This document shows, in pieces, positions 28,636 through 41,096 of a stretch of 64,000 nt of DNA. The position numbers were made by a program, and so were the translations under genes. The stretch comes from Brachybacterium sp. UMB0905. GTDB taxonomy: Bacteria; Actinomycetota; Actinomycetes; Actinomycetales; Dermabacteraceae. How positions within the stretch are numbered: position 1 is the first letter of the stretch; each line of letters begins with the position of its first letter. The stretch covers positions 9,799 to 73,798 of the forward strand of contig NZ_PNHL01000013.1 in assembly GCF_002871795.1 (NCBI RefSeq), in the 5' to 3' direction. The notes below the pieces were generated by a model. It was given only the letters and a program-made list of their open reading frames with translations, was not told where the DNA came from and did not search any database.

Positions 28636-29484
28636 GTGGAACCCCTCTCCCTGCTCGTCCTGTTCACCATGGCGGTGATGGCAGGGGCGATCAATGCCGC
28701 CGTCGGCTCAGGATCGCTGCTGACCCTGCCCGTCCTGTTGGCGATCGGCGTGCCGCCGGGAGCTGCGGTGCGGACCAACACCATCGGCATGGTGTTCTCC
28801 ACCCTCGGCTCCTCCTTTGGCTATCGCCGGGAGATCGCAGCGGAGAAGGAGCAGCTGGCGCCGCTGGTGATCACGACCTCGCTGTGCGCCACCGCAGGAG
28901 CGATGCTGCTGCTCGTCTCCCCCTCGGGGGCCCTGGACGTGGTGGTCCCGGTGCTGATCGTCGTGGCGCTGGCGATGGTGGTGTTTCAGAAACCGCTCAC
29001 CCGTGCCCTGCGCGGACGGCAGGACCGGCCGTGGATCGCTGCCCGCGGCGGGGAGGCCGCCGACGGCGCTGAGGACGCGAAGACGGTCCCGTCGGCCGCC
29101 TCGCATGACCTCTCCCCCTACCGGCAGCGCGGACTCGTGGCCGCGATGGGAGCGGCGAGCGTGTACGGCGGATACTTCACCGCCGCGCAGGGCGTGCTGT
29201 ACCTGGGAGTGCTCGGCATCTTCACCGGCCGCACCATGGGCTCGGTCAACGCGGTGAAGAACCTGCTGAGCCTCGTGGTCAATGTCGCCGCGGCGCTCGT
29301 CTACCTCGTGGCGCACCTGTGGTGGGGAGCTGCCGTGCTGTGGAGCGCGACCGCAGCGATCGCGGTGGGATCTCTGCTGGGCGGCTACTTCGGCGCCCAC
29401 CTGGCCAAACGAATGCCTGAGTGGCTGCTGCGCGGTGTCATTGTGCTTGTCGCGCTGGTGGCGCTCGTGCGGCAGGTGATGTGA
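28636..29484 (+). CDS. TauE/SafE (TSUP) family sulfite/organosulfonate exporter
   Basis: A 282-residue membrane protein with about eight helices in two repeats. The first repeat has MAGAINAAVGSGSLLTLPVL and VRTNTIGMVFSTLGSSFGYRR; the second has ASVYGGYFTAAQGVLYLGVL and GSVNAVKNLLSLVVN. The two are joined by a hydrophilic cytoplasmic loop (about 125-165). This is the usual two-repeat TSUP layout. Members export sulfite, sulfoacetate or related anions. The GTG at 28636 is taken as start because a TAGTCT box precedes it. No sulfur genes adjoin, so the substrate is not known. Confidence 0.85.
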   Translation: MEPLSLLVLFTMAVMAGAINAAVGSGSLLTLPVLLAIGVPPGAAVRTNTIGMVFSTLGSSFGYRREIAAEKEQLAPLVITTSLCATAGAMLLLVSPSGALDVVVPVLIVVALAMVVFQKPLTRALRGRQDRPWIAARGGEAADGAEDAKTVPSAASHDLSPYRQRGLVAAMGAASVYGGYFTAAQGVLYLGVLGIFTGRTMGSVNAVKNLLSLVVNVAAALVYLVAHLWWGAAVLWSATAAIAVGSLLGGYFGAHLAKRMPEWLLRGVIVLVALVALVRQVM

Positions 29485-29504
29485 GAGCTGGTCGGCGGCA
29501 GACT

Positions 29505-29574
29505 CCATCGGGCCCGCCGGGCTCATCAGCCCCATCGGCCCTATAAGCCCCATCGACCCCATCGGGCCCGCCGG
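29505..29574. repeat. Degenerate CCATCGGGCCCGCCGG repeat region
   Basis: CCATCGGGCCCGCCGG occurs at 29505-29520 and again at 29559-29574. Shorter related units (CCCATCGGCCC, CCCATCGACCCC) lie between. The array sits between the TSUP gene and a terminator. Read on the minus strand it resembles Gly-Pro repeats, but it does not form a supported gene. Confidence 0.65.
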
Positions 29575-29630
29575 ACCTGGTGGCGGGTTGAGCACAGCTG
29601 GAGGGCTGGCACAGCGGCTCGCAGCAGATG

Positions 29631-29664
29631 GCAGGGCCCGGATCCGTGTGGAACCGGGCCCTGC
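29631..29664. terminator. Long hairpin between convergent genes
   Basis: Bases 29631-29645 pair with 29650-29664 (15 positions, one A/A mismatch, loop GTGT). It lies between the TSUP gene end (29484) and the convergent PRC-barrel gene end (29698), closest to the latter. Confidence 0.7.
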
Positions 29665-29697
29665 GCTCACCCCGCCCCCGGGGTGGTCTTCACAGCG

Positions 29698-30702
29698 TCA
29701 GTGACGCTGGGTATCGGGGCGATCCTGCTCGCGCAGGCCGTCGCGGCCGGTGCGGTCTCCATCGCGGTCGACCTCGACCTCCTCGCGCGCGACGTCGGTG
29801 CGGACGGTCTCGGTGTCCTGCACCGACTGCTTGCCCAGCGAGACGTTCTCCGTGGCCACGGTCTCCTTGTCGACGACCGGGCGCTCCTCGTGGAGGGCCA
29901 CCTCGATCTCGCCCTCGGAGAGCTCGGCGCCGTCGGCCTCGCCGGAGGCGGGAGTGCGCTCAAGGACGACCTCCTCGTGCTCCACCGGGACTTCCACCTG
30001 CTCGGTGTCGGTCACGACGTACTTGCGCAGGCGCACACGGCCGGTCTCGCGACGCTCGGTGCCCACGTTCACACGCTCCTCATGGAGGGTGGTGGAGGCG
30101 CCGTCCCCGTCGCGCACACCATCGCGCACACCGTCGCGGTCGTGGTCCATGCCCGCTCCCGCGCCAGCGCCAGCCGCTCCCGCAGCACCTGCGGCACCGG
30201 CGGTTGCACGGTCGCGATCATCCAGCCCGTGATCGCGGCGGTCGTCGCGCAGGCCCTCCTGGTCGCGGCGGTCATCGTGCAGGTCGCCATCGCGGCGGTC
30301 GTCGCGCAGGCCCTCCTGGTCACGGCGATCATCGTGCAGGTCGCCATCGCGGCGGTGGTTGCCGTGCGCCTGACCCGGGATGTCGGAGTCGGACACGCCG
30401 TAGTAGCGGTAGAGCTCATCCTCCTGCTCGGGGGTGATCTCGCCATCCTCATCCACGTTCGGAGCGTCCTTGATGAAGGACTTCTCGTAGGGGACGCTGA
30501 TCGTGCCGGACTCGACCCTCGCCTCCGCCAGCGGGATGAAGGTCTCCTTGGTGCCGAACAGGCCGGTGTTCACGGTGACCCACGAGGGGGCATGGCCGTC
30601 CTGGGTGACGAACAGCTGCTTGACGTCGCCCACCGACGCACCGGTGGAGTCGACCACCTTGGCGTTCTGCAGATCAGCGGGGGAGAGGTTGTCAGCGGTC
30701 AT
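29698..30702 (-). CDS. PRC-barrel and DUF2382 domain stress-type protein
   Basis: A 334-residue protein. Residues 7-75 form a PRC-barrel (NAKVVDSTGASVGDVKQLFV) and acidic linker sequence follows to about 110. Residues 117-135 and 136-154 are two identical 19-residue copies rich in Arg and Asp (RRDGDLHDDRRDQEGLRDD). An Ala/Gly stretch and further charged repeats follow, then DUF2382 from about 205 to 320 (TLHEERVNVGTERRETGRVR, VVTDTEQVEVPVEHEEVVLE). This pairing is common in actinobacteria and Deinococcus, usually stress-induced, function unproven. It is strongly acidic and cytoplasmic. Its upstream 350-base gap probably carries a stress-type promoter. Confidence 0.85.
   Translation of the reverse strand: MTADNLSPADLQNAKVVDSTGASVGDVKQLFVTQDGHAPSWVTVNTGLFGTKETFIPLAEARVESGTISVPYEKSFIKDAPNVDEDGEITPEQEDELYRYYGVSDSDIPGQAHGNHRRDGDLHDDRRDQEGLRDDRRDGDLHDDRRDQEGLRDDRRDHGLDDRDRATAGAAGAAGAAGAGAGAGMDHDRDGVRDGVRDGDGASTTLHEERVNVGTERRETGRVRLRKYVVTDTEQVEVPVEHEEVVLERTPASGEADGAELSEGEIEVALHEERPVVDKETVATENVSLGKQSVQDTETVRTDVAREEVEVDRDGDRTGRDGLREQDRPDTQRH
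30241..30354 (-). repeat. 57-bp tandem duplication inside the PRC/DUF2382 gene
   Basis: Two adjacent 57-base units (30241-30297 and 30298-30354) differ at only two bases. Each encodes the same 19 residues, so the changes are silent. This marks a recent in-frame duplication. Confidence 0.9.
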
Positions 30703-30943
30703 GACTGTGTCCTTCCTGCTTCCAGGGTCTGAAACCGCAGCGAGGGCCGCGGCTGGCTCGCGCCACAGCCCCGACCCTATTGACGACGGTCACGAGACGG
30801 GGACGATTGCTCGTTCCGCCGCCCAGCTCTTGCGTCGAGGCGTCTTCTGCGGTACGCGACAGCTGTCCGGGTGTCACAAGGGAGACTGACCGCTCGGCAG
30901 GGAAGGGGGTCGCGCCCCGTTTACGCTCCAGTCGCCCGCGGTT

Positions 30944-30972
30944 TATCTGCCTACCAATAGGTTGAGCAGATA
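30944..30972. promoter_or_regulatory. Inverted repeat in the gap upstream of the PRC/DUF2382 gene
   Basis: TATCTGC (30944-30950) and GCAGATA (30966-30972) are exact complements around a 15-base spacer that itself contains CCTA/TAGG. They lie in the AT-richest part of the 30703-31052 gap, which has no convincing gene. It may be an operator or a small terminator. No promoter boxes are certain. Confidence 0.35.
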
Positions 30973-31052
30973 TCCCCGACGGCGTCGGGCGCTGCGTTGC
31001 TGTGTCGGCTGTACGGCGGTGTCTGCTGCACGGCGCTCCTGGGTGGACCGGG

Positions 31053-31865
31053 TCAGCGCAGGAACGGCAGTACCTGCTCGAGCACCGGGCCTGCCGGGGC
31101 CAGGGTGATGCCGTGATCGCGGCCCACGAGCGGGACGAACCGGGCCTGCGGCATCGCCTGAGCTGCCTGCTGTGACTGCTCGTAGCGGGGGTGATCCTCG
31201 GTCCCGGCCATCCAGAGGGCCGGCGCGGCCACCTGGGCAAGCACCTCGGGCGGGATCTCGTCGGCAGCATCGGTTGCGGTGAACAGCGCCGCCATCGCCT
31301 GCGGATCGGCCCGCAGGAACGCGAAGCGGGTGGACTGCGCCAGAGGATCCGTGCGATCCGCGGTCAGGCCCTGCCGATCGGCGAACGCCTCCATCCCCTC
31401 CCGGGCCAGCGTCTCGATCACGCCGGGAAAGAACAGCTGCTCGAGCGCGCCCTGCTGGGCGGCAGCGCTCCCGCCCAGCAGCACCAGGCGCTCCACCCGC
31501 GCGGGATGCTCGACCGCCGTGGCCAGCGCCACGCGTGCTCCCAGGGAATAGCCCAGCAGATGCGCCCGCGAGAATCCCGCATCATCGAGCACGCTCAGCA
31601 CGTCCTCGACCTGCACGCCCGTCGCATACGCGGCCGGGTCGACGGGCTTGCCGGAGGTGCCGTGCCCCCGCAGATCCATCCGCAGCACCTCGCGCTCGGC
31701 CCGCAGCGCCTCCACATAGCCCAGGCCCCGCCAGAGCGCCCGGGAGAGCACGGAGCCGTGCAGCAGGAGCACTGGGGTGGCATCAGGGGACGCAGCGGGG
31801 CCGGCGCTCGCGCGGTCGTAGACCAGCACGGTGCCATCGGCACGGGACGACACGCGGTGAGACAT
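31053..31865 (-). CDS. Alpha/beta-fold hydrolase
   Basis: A 270-residue cytoplasmic hydrolase. The oxyanion region is LLLHGSVLSRALW, DLRGHGTSGKP follows, and the nucleophile elbow is GYSLGARVALA with Ser as nucleophile. The acid is probably in MAGTEDHPRYE and the closing VPLVGRDHGITLAP supplies the catalytic His. The fold covers esterases, lactonases and haloperoxidases, so the substrate is open. The ATG at 31865 is favoured: GACAAT stands 6 bases upstream with no Shine-Dalgarno. It lies downstream of icd on the same strand, with 80 bases between. Confidence 0.82.
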   Translation of the reverse strand: MSHRVSSRADGTVLVYDRASAGPAASPDATPVLLLHGSVLSRALWRGLGYVEALRAEREVLRMDLRGHGTSGKPVDPAAYATGVQVEDVLSVLDDAGFSRAHLLGYSLGARVALATAVEHPARVERLVLLGGSAAAQQGALEQLFFPGVIETLAREGMEAFADRQGLTADRTDPLAQSTRFAFLRADPQAMAALFTATDAADEIPPEVLAQVAAPALWMAGTEDHPRYEQSQQAAQAMPQARFVPLVGRDHGITLAPAGPVLEQVLPFLR

Positions 31866-31945
31866 GACCCCATTGTCCTCGTCAGCGTTGTCATAGACGA
31901 CGGCGGGCCGGGGCCCACGCCCCGACCCGCCGTGCGGTCGCCGCC

Positions 31946-35598
<3,653 letters not shown>

Positions 35599-35788
35599 CG
35601 GCGCCGCCTCCTTCCCCGGGTACGCTCGGTCCTCCCGCGGATCTGCACCAATCCGCGCGGTGCGCGGTGACACACCTGGAGCGAACGTACCCGACGGCAC
35701 GGCCCCGTCGGGCGCACGGCGCTCGCCGTCTCCATCGGAAGGGTTCTGGGGCACCGGTGGTGCAGCGCCTTGATCCCCACGGCAGTGT

Positions 35789-36607
35789 TCACAGCACCAG
35801 CAGGGTCGCCGCCATGAGCGCCATTCCCGCCACCAGCGAGTAGATCGCAGCATGATGCTCGCCGGTCTCCTCCGCGGCGGGCAGCAGCTCATCCAGCGAT
35901 ACGAACACCATCACGCCTGCGACCGCCGCGAGCACCCCGCCCATCGCGGCGCCGCTCAGCAAGGGCGCCAGCAGCGCGAACCCCACCACGGCGCCGACCG
36001 GCTCCGCCAGCCCCGTCATCGTGGCCAGCCAGAACGCCGTCTTCCGAGACCCGGTGGCGCGCCGCACCGGCACCGCCACCGCGAGCCCCTCAGGAATGTT
36101 GTGCAGCGCGATCGCGGCAACCACGGGGATCGCGATCTCGGGAGACTGCAGCGCCGCGACGAAGGTCGCGAACCCCTCGGGCACGTTGTGCAGGGCCAGG
36201 GCGATCGCCGTGACCGTGCCGGTGCGCAACAGGCGTGCCCGCAGGGCGGTATCCGCGGCACGCTCCTCGGCGTCCCGCGTGTCATGGGCGGCGTCGATGC
36301 GGCCGGAGAACTCGTGCGGGCTCACGGCATCGGGCACCAGGCGGTCCAGCAGCATGATCACCGCGATCCCCAGGAAGAAGCAGCCCACCGCGATCGCCGT
36401 ACCGTGCGGCGTGGTCTCACCGCCGGAAAGCACCGCGGCACCCTCGGGCAGCAGCTCCACGAAGGACACGTACAGCATCACCCCGGCCGAAAGCCCCAGC
36501 CCACCGGCCAGGAACCGCGGCCCCGTCCCGGGTCCGAGCACCGCGATGGCCGCGCCGATGCTGGTGGCACCGCCCGCGAGCAGGGTCAGGAGGAAGGCGA
36601 GAAGCAC
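35789..36607 (-). CDS. zupT: ZIP family metal transporter (ZupT-like)
   Basis: A 272-residue, eight-helix divalent metal importer (zinc, iron or manganese). The metal-binding helices carry [10 protein letters not shown] and [13 protein letters not shown], the ZupT signature pair, and the preceding helix has [11 protein letters not shown]. The length matches bacterial ZupT. The start is GTG at 36607, with TAGGGT ending 6 bases upstream and no Shine-Dalgarno, so it is probably leaderless. It is divergent from hisD, with 72 bases between start codons. Confidence 0.9.
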   Translation of the reverse strand: MLLAFLLTLLAGGATSIGAAIAVLGPGTGPRFLAGGLGLSAGVMLYVSFVELLPEGAAVLSGGETTPHGTAIAVGCFFLGIAVIMLLDRLVPDAVSPHEFSGRIDAAHDTRDAEERAADTALRARLLRTGTVTAIALALHNVPEGFATFVAALQSPEIAIPVVAAIALHNIPEGLAVAVPVRRATGSRKTAFWLATMTGLAEPVGAVVGFALLAPLLSGAAMGGVLAAVAGVMVFVSLDELLPAAEETGEHHAAIYSLVAGMALMAATLLVL

Positions 36608-36613
36608 CCCTTG

Positions 36614-36619
36614 ACCCTA
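36614..36619 (-). promoter_or_regulatory. -10 box (TAGGGT) of a probable leaderless zupT transcript
   Basis: On the minus strand TAGGGT is followed by CAAGGG and then the GTG start. There is no room for a leader with a ribosome-binding site. Confidence 0.45.
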
Positions 36620-36666
36620 GTGCGCCCGAGACGCGGGCGACGGGACCGCGCCACCGCGTCCGCTCC

Positions 36667-36672
36667 TAGACT
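36667..36672 (+). promoter_or_regulatory. -10 box (TAGACT) of the his operon, probably leaderless
   Basis: TAGACT ends 7 bases before the hisD ATG at 36680 and no Shine-Dalgarno is present. The 72-base divergent region also holds the zupT promoter. Confidence 0.5.
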
Positions 36673-36679
36673 TCTGTGC

Positions 36680-38065
36680 ATGTCCTCACCTGCTGCATTC
36701 CTGGCCGTCACCGATCTGCGCGGGCGGCGCCTCGCTCCCGCCGAGCTCGAGGCGGCGCTGCCGCGCGCCGAGCTGGACGTTGAGGCCGCCGTGCAAGCGG
36801 TGCGGCCGGTCGTCGAGGACGTCGCCGCCCGCGGGGCCGCTGCGGTGCTCGAGGCCTCCGAGCGGTTCGACGGGGTGCGGCCGCCGCACCTGCGCGTCCC
36901 GCCTGCGGAGCTGCGCCGGGCGCTCGATGAGCTGGACCCGGCGGTGCGCGAGGCGCTCGAGACCTCCGCCGAGCGAGTGCGGGCAGTGGACAGCGCGCAC
37001 ACCCGCCCATCGGACGCGGTGCAGGTGGTGCCCGGTGGCACCGTCACCCAGCGCTGGGTGCCGATGCGACGCGTGGGCTTGTATGTGCCCGGCGGGCGCG
37101 CGGTGCTGCCCAGCTCCGTGGTGATGAACGTCGTGCCCGCCCAGGTGGCCGGGGTGGAGCAGATCGTCGTCGCCTCCCCGCCGCAGCAGGAGCACGGCGG
37201 CCTGCCGCACCCCACGATCCTTGCGGCCTGCGCGCTGCTGGGCGTGGACGAGCTGATCGCCGCCGGCGGTGCCCAGGCCATCGCATTGCTCGCCCACGGC
37301 GCGGAGGATCTCGGGGACGGAGCGGGGCTCGAGCGCGTGGACCTCGTCACCGGGCCCGGAAATGTGTACGTCGCTGCCGCGAAGCGCCTGGTGCGCGGCG
37401 TGGTGGGGATTGACGCGGAAGCGGGGCCGACGGAGATTGCGATCCTCGCCGACGGGCAGGCGGAGGCAGCGTTCGTGGCCGCAGACCTCATCTCCCAGGC
37501 CGAGCACGACCCGCTGGCCGCCAGCGTCCTCGTCACGGACGCAGCGGATCTGGTGGAGGCGGTGGAGCGCGAGCTCGCCGCCCAGGTGCCGCAGGCGCCG
37601 CATCGGGAACGGATCGAGCAGGCGCTGCGCGGGCCGCAGAGCGGCGTGGTGCTCGTCGATGACGTGGAGCAGGGGCTCGCGGTGGTCAACGCCTACGGCG
37701 CCGAGCACCTGGAGATCCAGACCGCGGAGGCGGAGGACGTCGCGGCGCGGGTGACCAATGCGGGCGCCGTGTTCGTCGGCCCCTACAGCCCCGTGAGCCT
37801 GGGCGACTACGCCGCGGGCTCCAACCACGTGCTGCCCACCGGCGGGACCAGCCGGTTCTCAAGCGGGCTGGGGGTGCAGACCTTCCTGCGCGGCATCCAC
37901 GAGATCCGCTACGACAAGACGGCGCTCGAGGCTTCCCGGGGCGCGGCGACAGTGCTGGCCGCGGCGGAGGGGCTGCCCTCGCACGGCCGGGCCGTGGACG
38001 TGCGGTTCGATAAGCACCCTGCACGGCCCAGCTCGCGAAAAGCATCGCTTTCGACTCCAATCTGA
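36680..38065 (+). CDS. hisD: Histidinol dehydrogenase
   Basis: A 461-residue zinc enzyme for the last two steps of histidine synthesis, oxidising L-histidinol to L-histidine with two NAD+. Visible family blocks: [82 protein letters not shown], and [18 protein letters not shown]. The length is slightly above the usual 430-440 because of a short tail. It begins a rightward his cluster but is followed by a leftward DUF3054 gene before hisC, so it may be transcribed separately. Confidence 0.95.
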   Translation: MSSPAAFLAVTDLRGRRLAPAELEAALPRAELDVEAAVQAVRPVVEDVAARGAAAVLEASERFDGVRPPHLRVPPAELRRALDELDPAVREALETSAERVRAVDSAHTRPSDAVQVVPGGTVTQRWVPMRRVGLYVPGGRAVLPSSVVMNVVPAQVAGVEQIVVASPPQQEHGGLPHPTILAACALLGVDELIAAGGAQAIALLAHGAEDLGDGAGLERVDLVTGPGNVYVAAAKRLVRGVVGIDAEAGPTEIAILADGQAEAAFVAADLISQAEHDPLAASVLVTDAADLVEAVERELAAQVPQAPHRERIEQALRGPQSGVVLVDDVEQGLAVVNAYGAEHLEIQTAEAEDVAARVTNAGAVFVGPYSPVSLGDYAAGSNHVLPTGGTSRFSSGLGVQTFLRGIHEIRYDKTALEASRGAATVLAAAEGLPSHGRAVDVRFDKHPARPSSRKASLSTPI

Positions 38066-38108
38066 GTCGGAACCCATGCTTCCCGTGCGGCCTGGGTGGC
38101 TGGGACCC

Positions 38109-38492
38109 TCAGCGCTGTGGCGTCTTGACCGTGGTGCGCTCGTCGCGCGTGAGGTAGGTGGCCGCGAGGCGCCAACCGAGCATGCCGAGCGCCGTCACGC
38201 CGGCGGTGACCGCGATGAAGCTCGGCTCAGTGCCGGCACCGAAGAGGGTCCGCACCGTCATGCCCGTCGCGACCGTGATCGCCCACACGAACACGCCGTG
38301 CGGCCACAGGCGGAACGGGGCACGCCAGGCTCGGATCGCAAGGTGCCCCAGCAGCACGCCGGCCGCGAACGGCCAGCCCACCAGGAACACGTTCTCCACG
38401 GTCAGCGGGTTGTTATGGGACAGCAGCCCCACGGCGACGAACACGAAGACCACGAGCAGATCGCCCACCAGGGCGCCGAGAGAACGGAACAT
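38109..38492 (-). CDS. DUF3054 family membrane protein
   Basis: A 127-residue, four-helix membrane protein of the DUF3054 family, known from actinobacteria and without assigned function. It begins MFRSLGALVGDLLVVFVFVA, then has the conserved SHNNPLTVENVFLVGWPFAA, HGVFVWAITVATGMTVRTLF and GTEPSFIAVTAGVTALGMLG. The ATG at 38492 is preferred because TACCCT stands 6 bases before it, suggesting a leaderless transcript. It runs against the his genes on either side. Confidence 0.85.
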   Translation of the reverse strand: MFRSLGALVGDLLVVFVFVAVGLLSHNNPLTVENVFLVGWPFAAGVLLGHLAIRAWRAPFRLWPHGVFVWAITVATGMTVRTLFGAGTEPSFIAVTAGVTALGMLGWRLAATYLTRDERTTVKTPQR

Positions 38493-38498
38493 CCCGTC

Positions 38499-38504
38499 AG
38501 GGTA
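38499..38504 (-). promoter_or_regulatory. -10 box (TACCCT) of a probable leaderless DUF3054 transcript
   Basis: On the minus strand TACCCT is followed by GACGGG and then ATG 38492; no Shine-Dalgarno is present. Confidence 0.45.
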
Positions 38505-38673
38505 TCGCCGGGGGCGGGGGTGCCTAGAACCTGAGGCCCCACCCAGGCCCACCGCGCGCCCGCTCTGCCCCGTTCCCGCGCCGCGCCCGTGCTCTGCTCC
38601 GCGCCGCGCCCCCGCCCTGCTCCCGTGCCCGCGCCGCCCCGCGGACGCTCGGGCCGCTTGCAGCACCCGCGGA

Positions 38674-38679
38674 TACGAT
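38674..38679 (+). promoter_or_regulatory. -10 box (TACGAT) of hisC, probably leaderless
   Basis: TACGAT ends 7 bases before the hisC ATG at 38687. The upstream ATG at 38678 overlaps this box and is therefore unlikely to be the start. It implies a promoter for hisCB and the following genes, separate from hisD. Confidence 0.5.
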
Positions 38680-38686
38680 GGGGCCC

Positions 38687-39820
38687 ATGCCTGCCCAGCC
38701 CGATCTGCGCCCCGACGTGTCCGCGCTGCCGATCCCCCGCGAAGGCGTCGCCGGCGCCGCCCCTTACGGTGCTCCGCAGCTCGAGGTCGCGCATGCCCTG
38801 AACGTCAACGAGAACCCCTACGGGCCCTCCCCGGAGCTTGCCGCGGCGATCGGTCGCGCCGCTGCTGAGGCTGCCACTACGCTGAACCGCTACCCGGACC
38901 GCGAGGCCCTCGACCTTCGTGCTGACCTGGGAGAATATCTCGCCGCGGAGTCCCATATCCCGGCCCCACCACCGGAGCAGGTGTGGGCCGCGAACGGCTC
39001 CAACGAGGTCATGCACCAACTGCTGCTCGCCTACGGCGGGCCCGGCCGCACCGCCCTCGGCTTCACCCCGCACTACTCGATGTACCCCGAGTACGCGCGC
39101 GACACCTACACCGCCTGGGTCACCGCTGAGCGCGGCCCCGCCCCGGACTTCACGCTCGATGCCGCGGCCGTCACCGCCGCGATCGCCGAACATGACCCCG
39201 GCGTGGTGGTTCTCACCTCCCCGAACAACCCCACCGGCACTGCGCTCGACCTCGAGGTGGTACGCGCCGCCGCCCAGGCCCTCGCCCCGCGCCGCGGCCT
39301 GCTGGTCGTCGATGAGGCCTACGGCGAGTTCCGCCGCGACGGTGTGCCGAGCGCCCTCACGCTCCTGCTCACTACGCCGAACCTCGTGGTCACGCGCACG
39401 ATGTCCAAGGCGTTCGCGCTCGCCGGTGCACGCCTGGGCTACCTCGTCGCGCACCAGGACATCGTCGACGCACTGCGCGTGGTGCGCCTGCCCTACCACC
39501 TCTCGGCCGTCACCCAGGTGGTGGCCCGCACCGCGCTTGCGCACCGGAAGGAGCTGCTGGGCACCGTCGCCCTGCTGCGCCGTGAGCGCGACGCCCTGGC
39601 CGAGCACCTGATCCAGCGGGGCCATGACGTCGCCCCGTCGGACGCCAACTTCGTCCTGTTCCGTTCCTTCGCGGACCGCCAGCACGTGTTCGAGCAGCTG
39701 CTCGCACGCGGGGTTCTGATCCGCGTGGTCGGCCCCGACGGCTGGCTGCGCGTGAGCGTGGGCACCGAGGAGGACAACATCGCATTTCGCACCGCCCTGC
39801 AGGAGGCCGACCCCCGATGA
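38687..39820 (+). CDS. hisC: Histidinol-phosphate aminotransferase
   Basis: A 377-residue PLP-dependent class II aminotransferase making histidinol phosphate from imidazole acetol phosphate and glutamate. [12 protein letters not shown] holds the substrate-binding segment, [10 protein letters not shown] and [16 protein letters not shown] are standard fold I blocks, and [17 protein letters not shown] contains the PLP lysine K241. The C-terminal [13 protein letters not shown] has the carboxylate-binding Arg. Its stop overlaps the hisB start by 4 bases (ATGA). Confidence 0.95.
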   Translation: MPAQPDLRPDVSALPIPREGVAGAAPYGAPQLEVAHALNVNENPYGPSPELAAAIGRAAAEAATTLNRYPDREALDLRADLGEYLAAESHIPAPPPEQVWAANGSNEVMHQLLLAYGGPGRTALGFTPHYSMYPEYARDTYTAWVTAERGPAPDFTLDAAAVTAAIAEHDPGVVVLTSPNNPTGTALDLEVVRAAAQALAPRRGLLVVDEAYGEFRRDGVPSALTLLLTTPNLVVTRTMSKAFALAGARLGYLVAHQDIVDALRVVRLPYHLSAVTQVVARTALAHRKELLGTVALLRRERDALAEHLIQRGHDVAPSDANFVLFRSFADRQHVFEQLLARGVLIRVVGPDGWLRVSVGTEEDNIAFRTALQEADPR

Positions 39821-40512
39821 CCAGCCCCGACTCTCAGAACACCGACTCTCAGAACACCGAGTCCCTGAACCGCGCGCCCCAGGGGTCCGATGAGGCGCTG
39901 CCCGCAGCCCGCCCCCGCCGCACCGCGAGCATCTCCCGCACCACCCGCGAGTCCAGTGTCGAGGTCACCCTGGATATCGACGGCACCGGCCAGGTGGATG
40001 TCTCCACCACTGTGCCGTTCTTCGACCACATGCTCACGGCGCTGGGCACCCACGCCCGCTTCGACCTGACCGTCAAGGCCACCGGTGACACCCATATCGA
40101 CGCCCACCACACCGTCGAGGACACCGCGATCGTGCTGGGCCAGGCCCTGAAGGAAGCCCTCGGAGACAAGAAGGGCATCGCCCGCTTCGGCGACGCGATG
40201 GTGCCGCTGGATGAGGCCCTCGCCCAGGCCGTCGTGGACCTCTCCGGCCGCCCCTACTGCGTACACAGCGGGGAGAGCGAAGCCCAGGCCCTGCACCTGA
40301 TCGGCGGGCACTTCACCGGCTCGTTGACCCGCCACGTCTTCGAGTCCCTCGCGCACCATGCCGCGATCTGCCTGCATATCCGCCTGCTGGCTGGCCGCGA
40401 CCCGCACCATGTGGTCGAGGCGCAGTTCAAGGCCCTCGCCCGCGCGCTGCGCGCCGCCTGCGCGCACGATGACCGTGTCCTCGATGTCCCCTCCACGAAG
40501 GGAGCCCTATGA
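39817..40512 (+). CDS. hisB: Imidazoleglycerol-phosphate dehydratase
   Basis: A 231-residue manganese enzyme that dehydrates imidazole glycerol phosphate. The metal motifs are [35 protein letters not shown] and the C-terminal repeat [15 protein letters not shown], ending in the [13 protein letters not shown] block. The N-terminus has about 35 extra residues over the usual 195-200, including a [10 protein letters not shown] duplication from two identical 15-base units at 39829-39858. It is translationally coupled on both sides by ATGA overlaps. Confidence 0.95.
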   Translation: MTSPDSQNTDSQNTESLNRAPQGSDEALPAARPRRTASISRTTRESSVEVTLDIDGTGQVDVSTTVPFFDHMLTALGTHARFDLTVKATGDTHIDAHHTVEDTAIVLGQALKEALGDKKGIARFGDAMVPLDEALAQAVVDLSGRPYCVHSGESEAQALHLIGGHFTGSLTRHVFESLAHHAAICLHIRLLAGRDPHHVVEAQFKALARALRAACAHDDRVLDVPSTKGAL

Positions 40513-41096
40513 GCACCGCCGACCCGCGTGACCCGCACGATGACATCGACGCCGAGTTCGCCCGCCTGACCGAGGGGCTGAGCCTGGACGACGGTGACGC
40601 CCTGACCGTGGAGGACGTTCTGGCGGAGTCCGACGGTGGGGATGACACCCCTTGCATCGCCGTGATCGCAACCTCCGTGGCGACCGCGAAGGCCCTCGCC
40701 GGCATGATCCGCCTGGGCGTGGAGGCCCGCACCGACGGCCTGACCATCCCCGAGGGCACCCGCACCGTGGAGACCTCCACCGGCGCGATCGCCGTCGGCG
40801 CGCTGCAGGAGGCGGCCGCGCATGACCTGGCCGCCATCACCTCCACCGCCCTGCAGCGCAATGGCCTGGTGCTGTTCTGGCGCCGCGGCGACCGCATGAC
40901 CGCCACCCGCTACATGACCGGCGAGCGCAGCGAGGACATCTCCCCGGTGATCGTGCTCGGCGCCGTGGATGACGTGGTCGAGGAGCTGCTGCTGGGCGCC
41001 CGCAGCGTCGAGGAGCTGGGGGAGGGACTGGACCCCGCGGCACTGTCCCGCACCGAGGCGCTGACCTGGATCGCCACCGGGAGGAAGCGGAAGTGA
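40509..41096 (+). CDS. Unknown protein encoded between hisB and hisH
   Basis: A 195-residue protein with no signal peptide or membrane helix. The N-terminal 45 residues are acidic and Asp-rich ([19 protein letters not shown]). The rest looks like a compact alpha/beta domain ([40 protein letters not shown]). It overlaps hisB by 4 bases (ATGA) and hisH by 4 bases (GTGA), so it is translated as part of the his operon. I recall hypothetical genes at this position in related actinobacteria but cannot name a family. A role linked to histidine synthesis or to the operon's regulation is inference from context only. Confidence 0.85.
   Translation: MSTADPRDPHDDIDAEFARLTEGLSLDDGDALTVEDVLAESDGGDDTPCIAVIATSVATAKALAGMIRLGVEARTDGLTIPEGTRTVETSTGAIAVGALQEAAAHDLAAITSTALQRNGLVLFWRRGDRMTATRYMTGERSEDISPVIVLGAVDDVVEELLLGARSVEELGEGLDPAALSRTEALTWIATGRKRK

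Noticed and set aside
29485-29630. Collagen-like protein on the minus strand (Gly-Pro-Met repeats)
   Set aside because: No ribosome site, and the frame runs on antisense to the TSUP gene; better explained as a DNA repeat.
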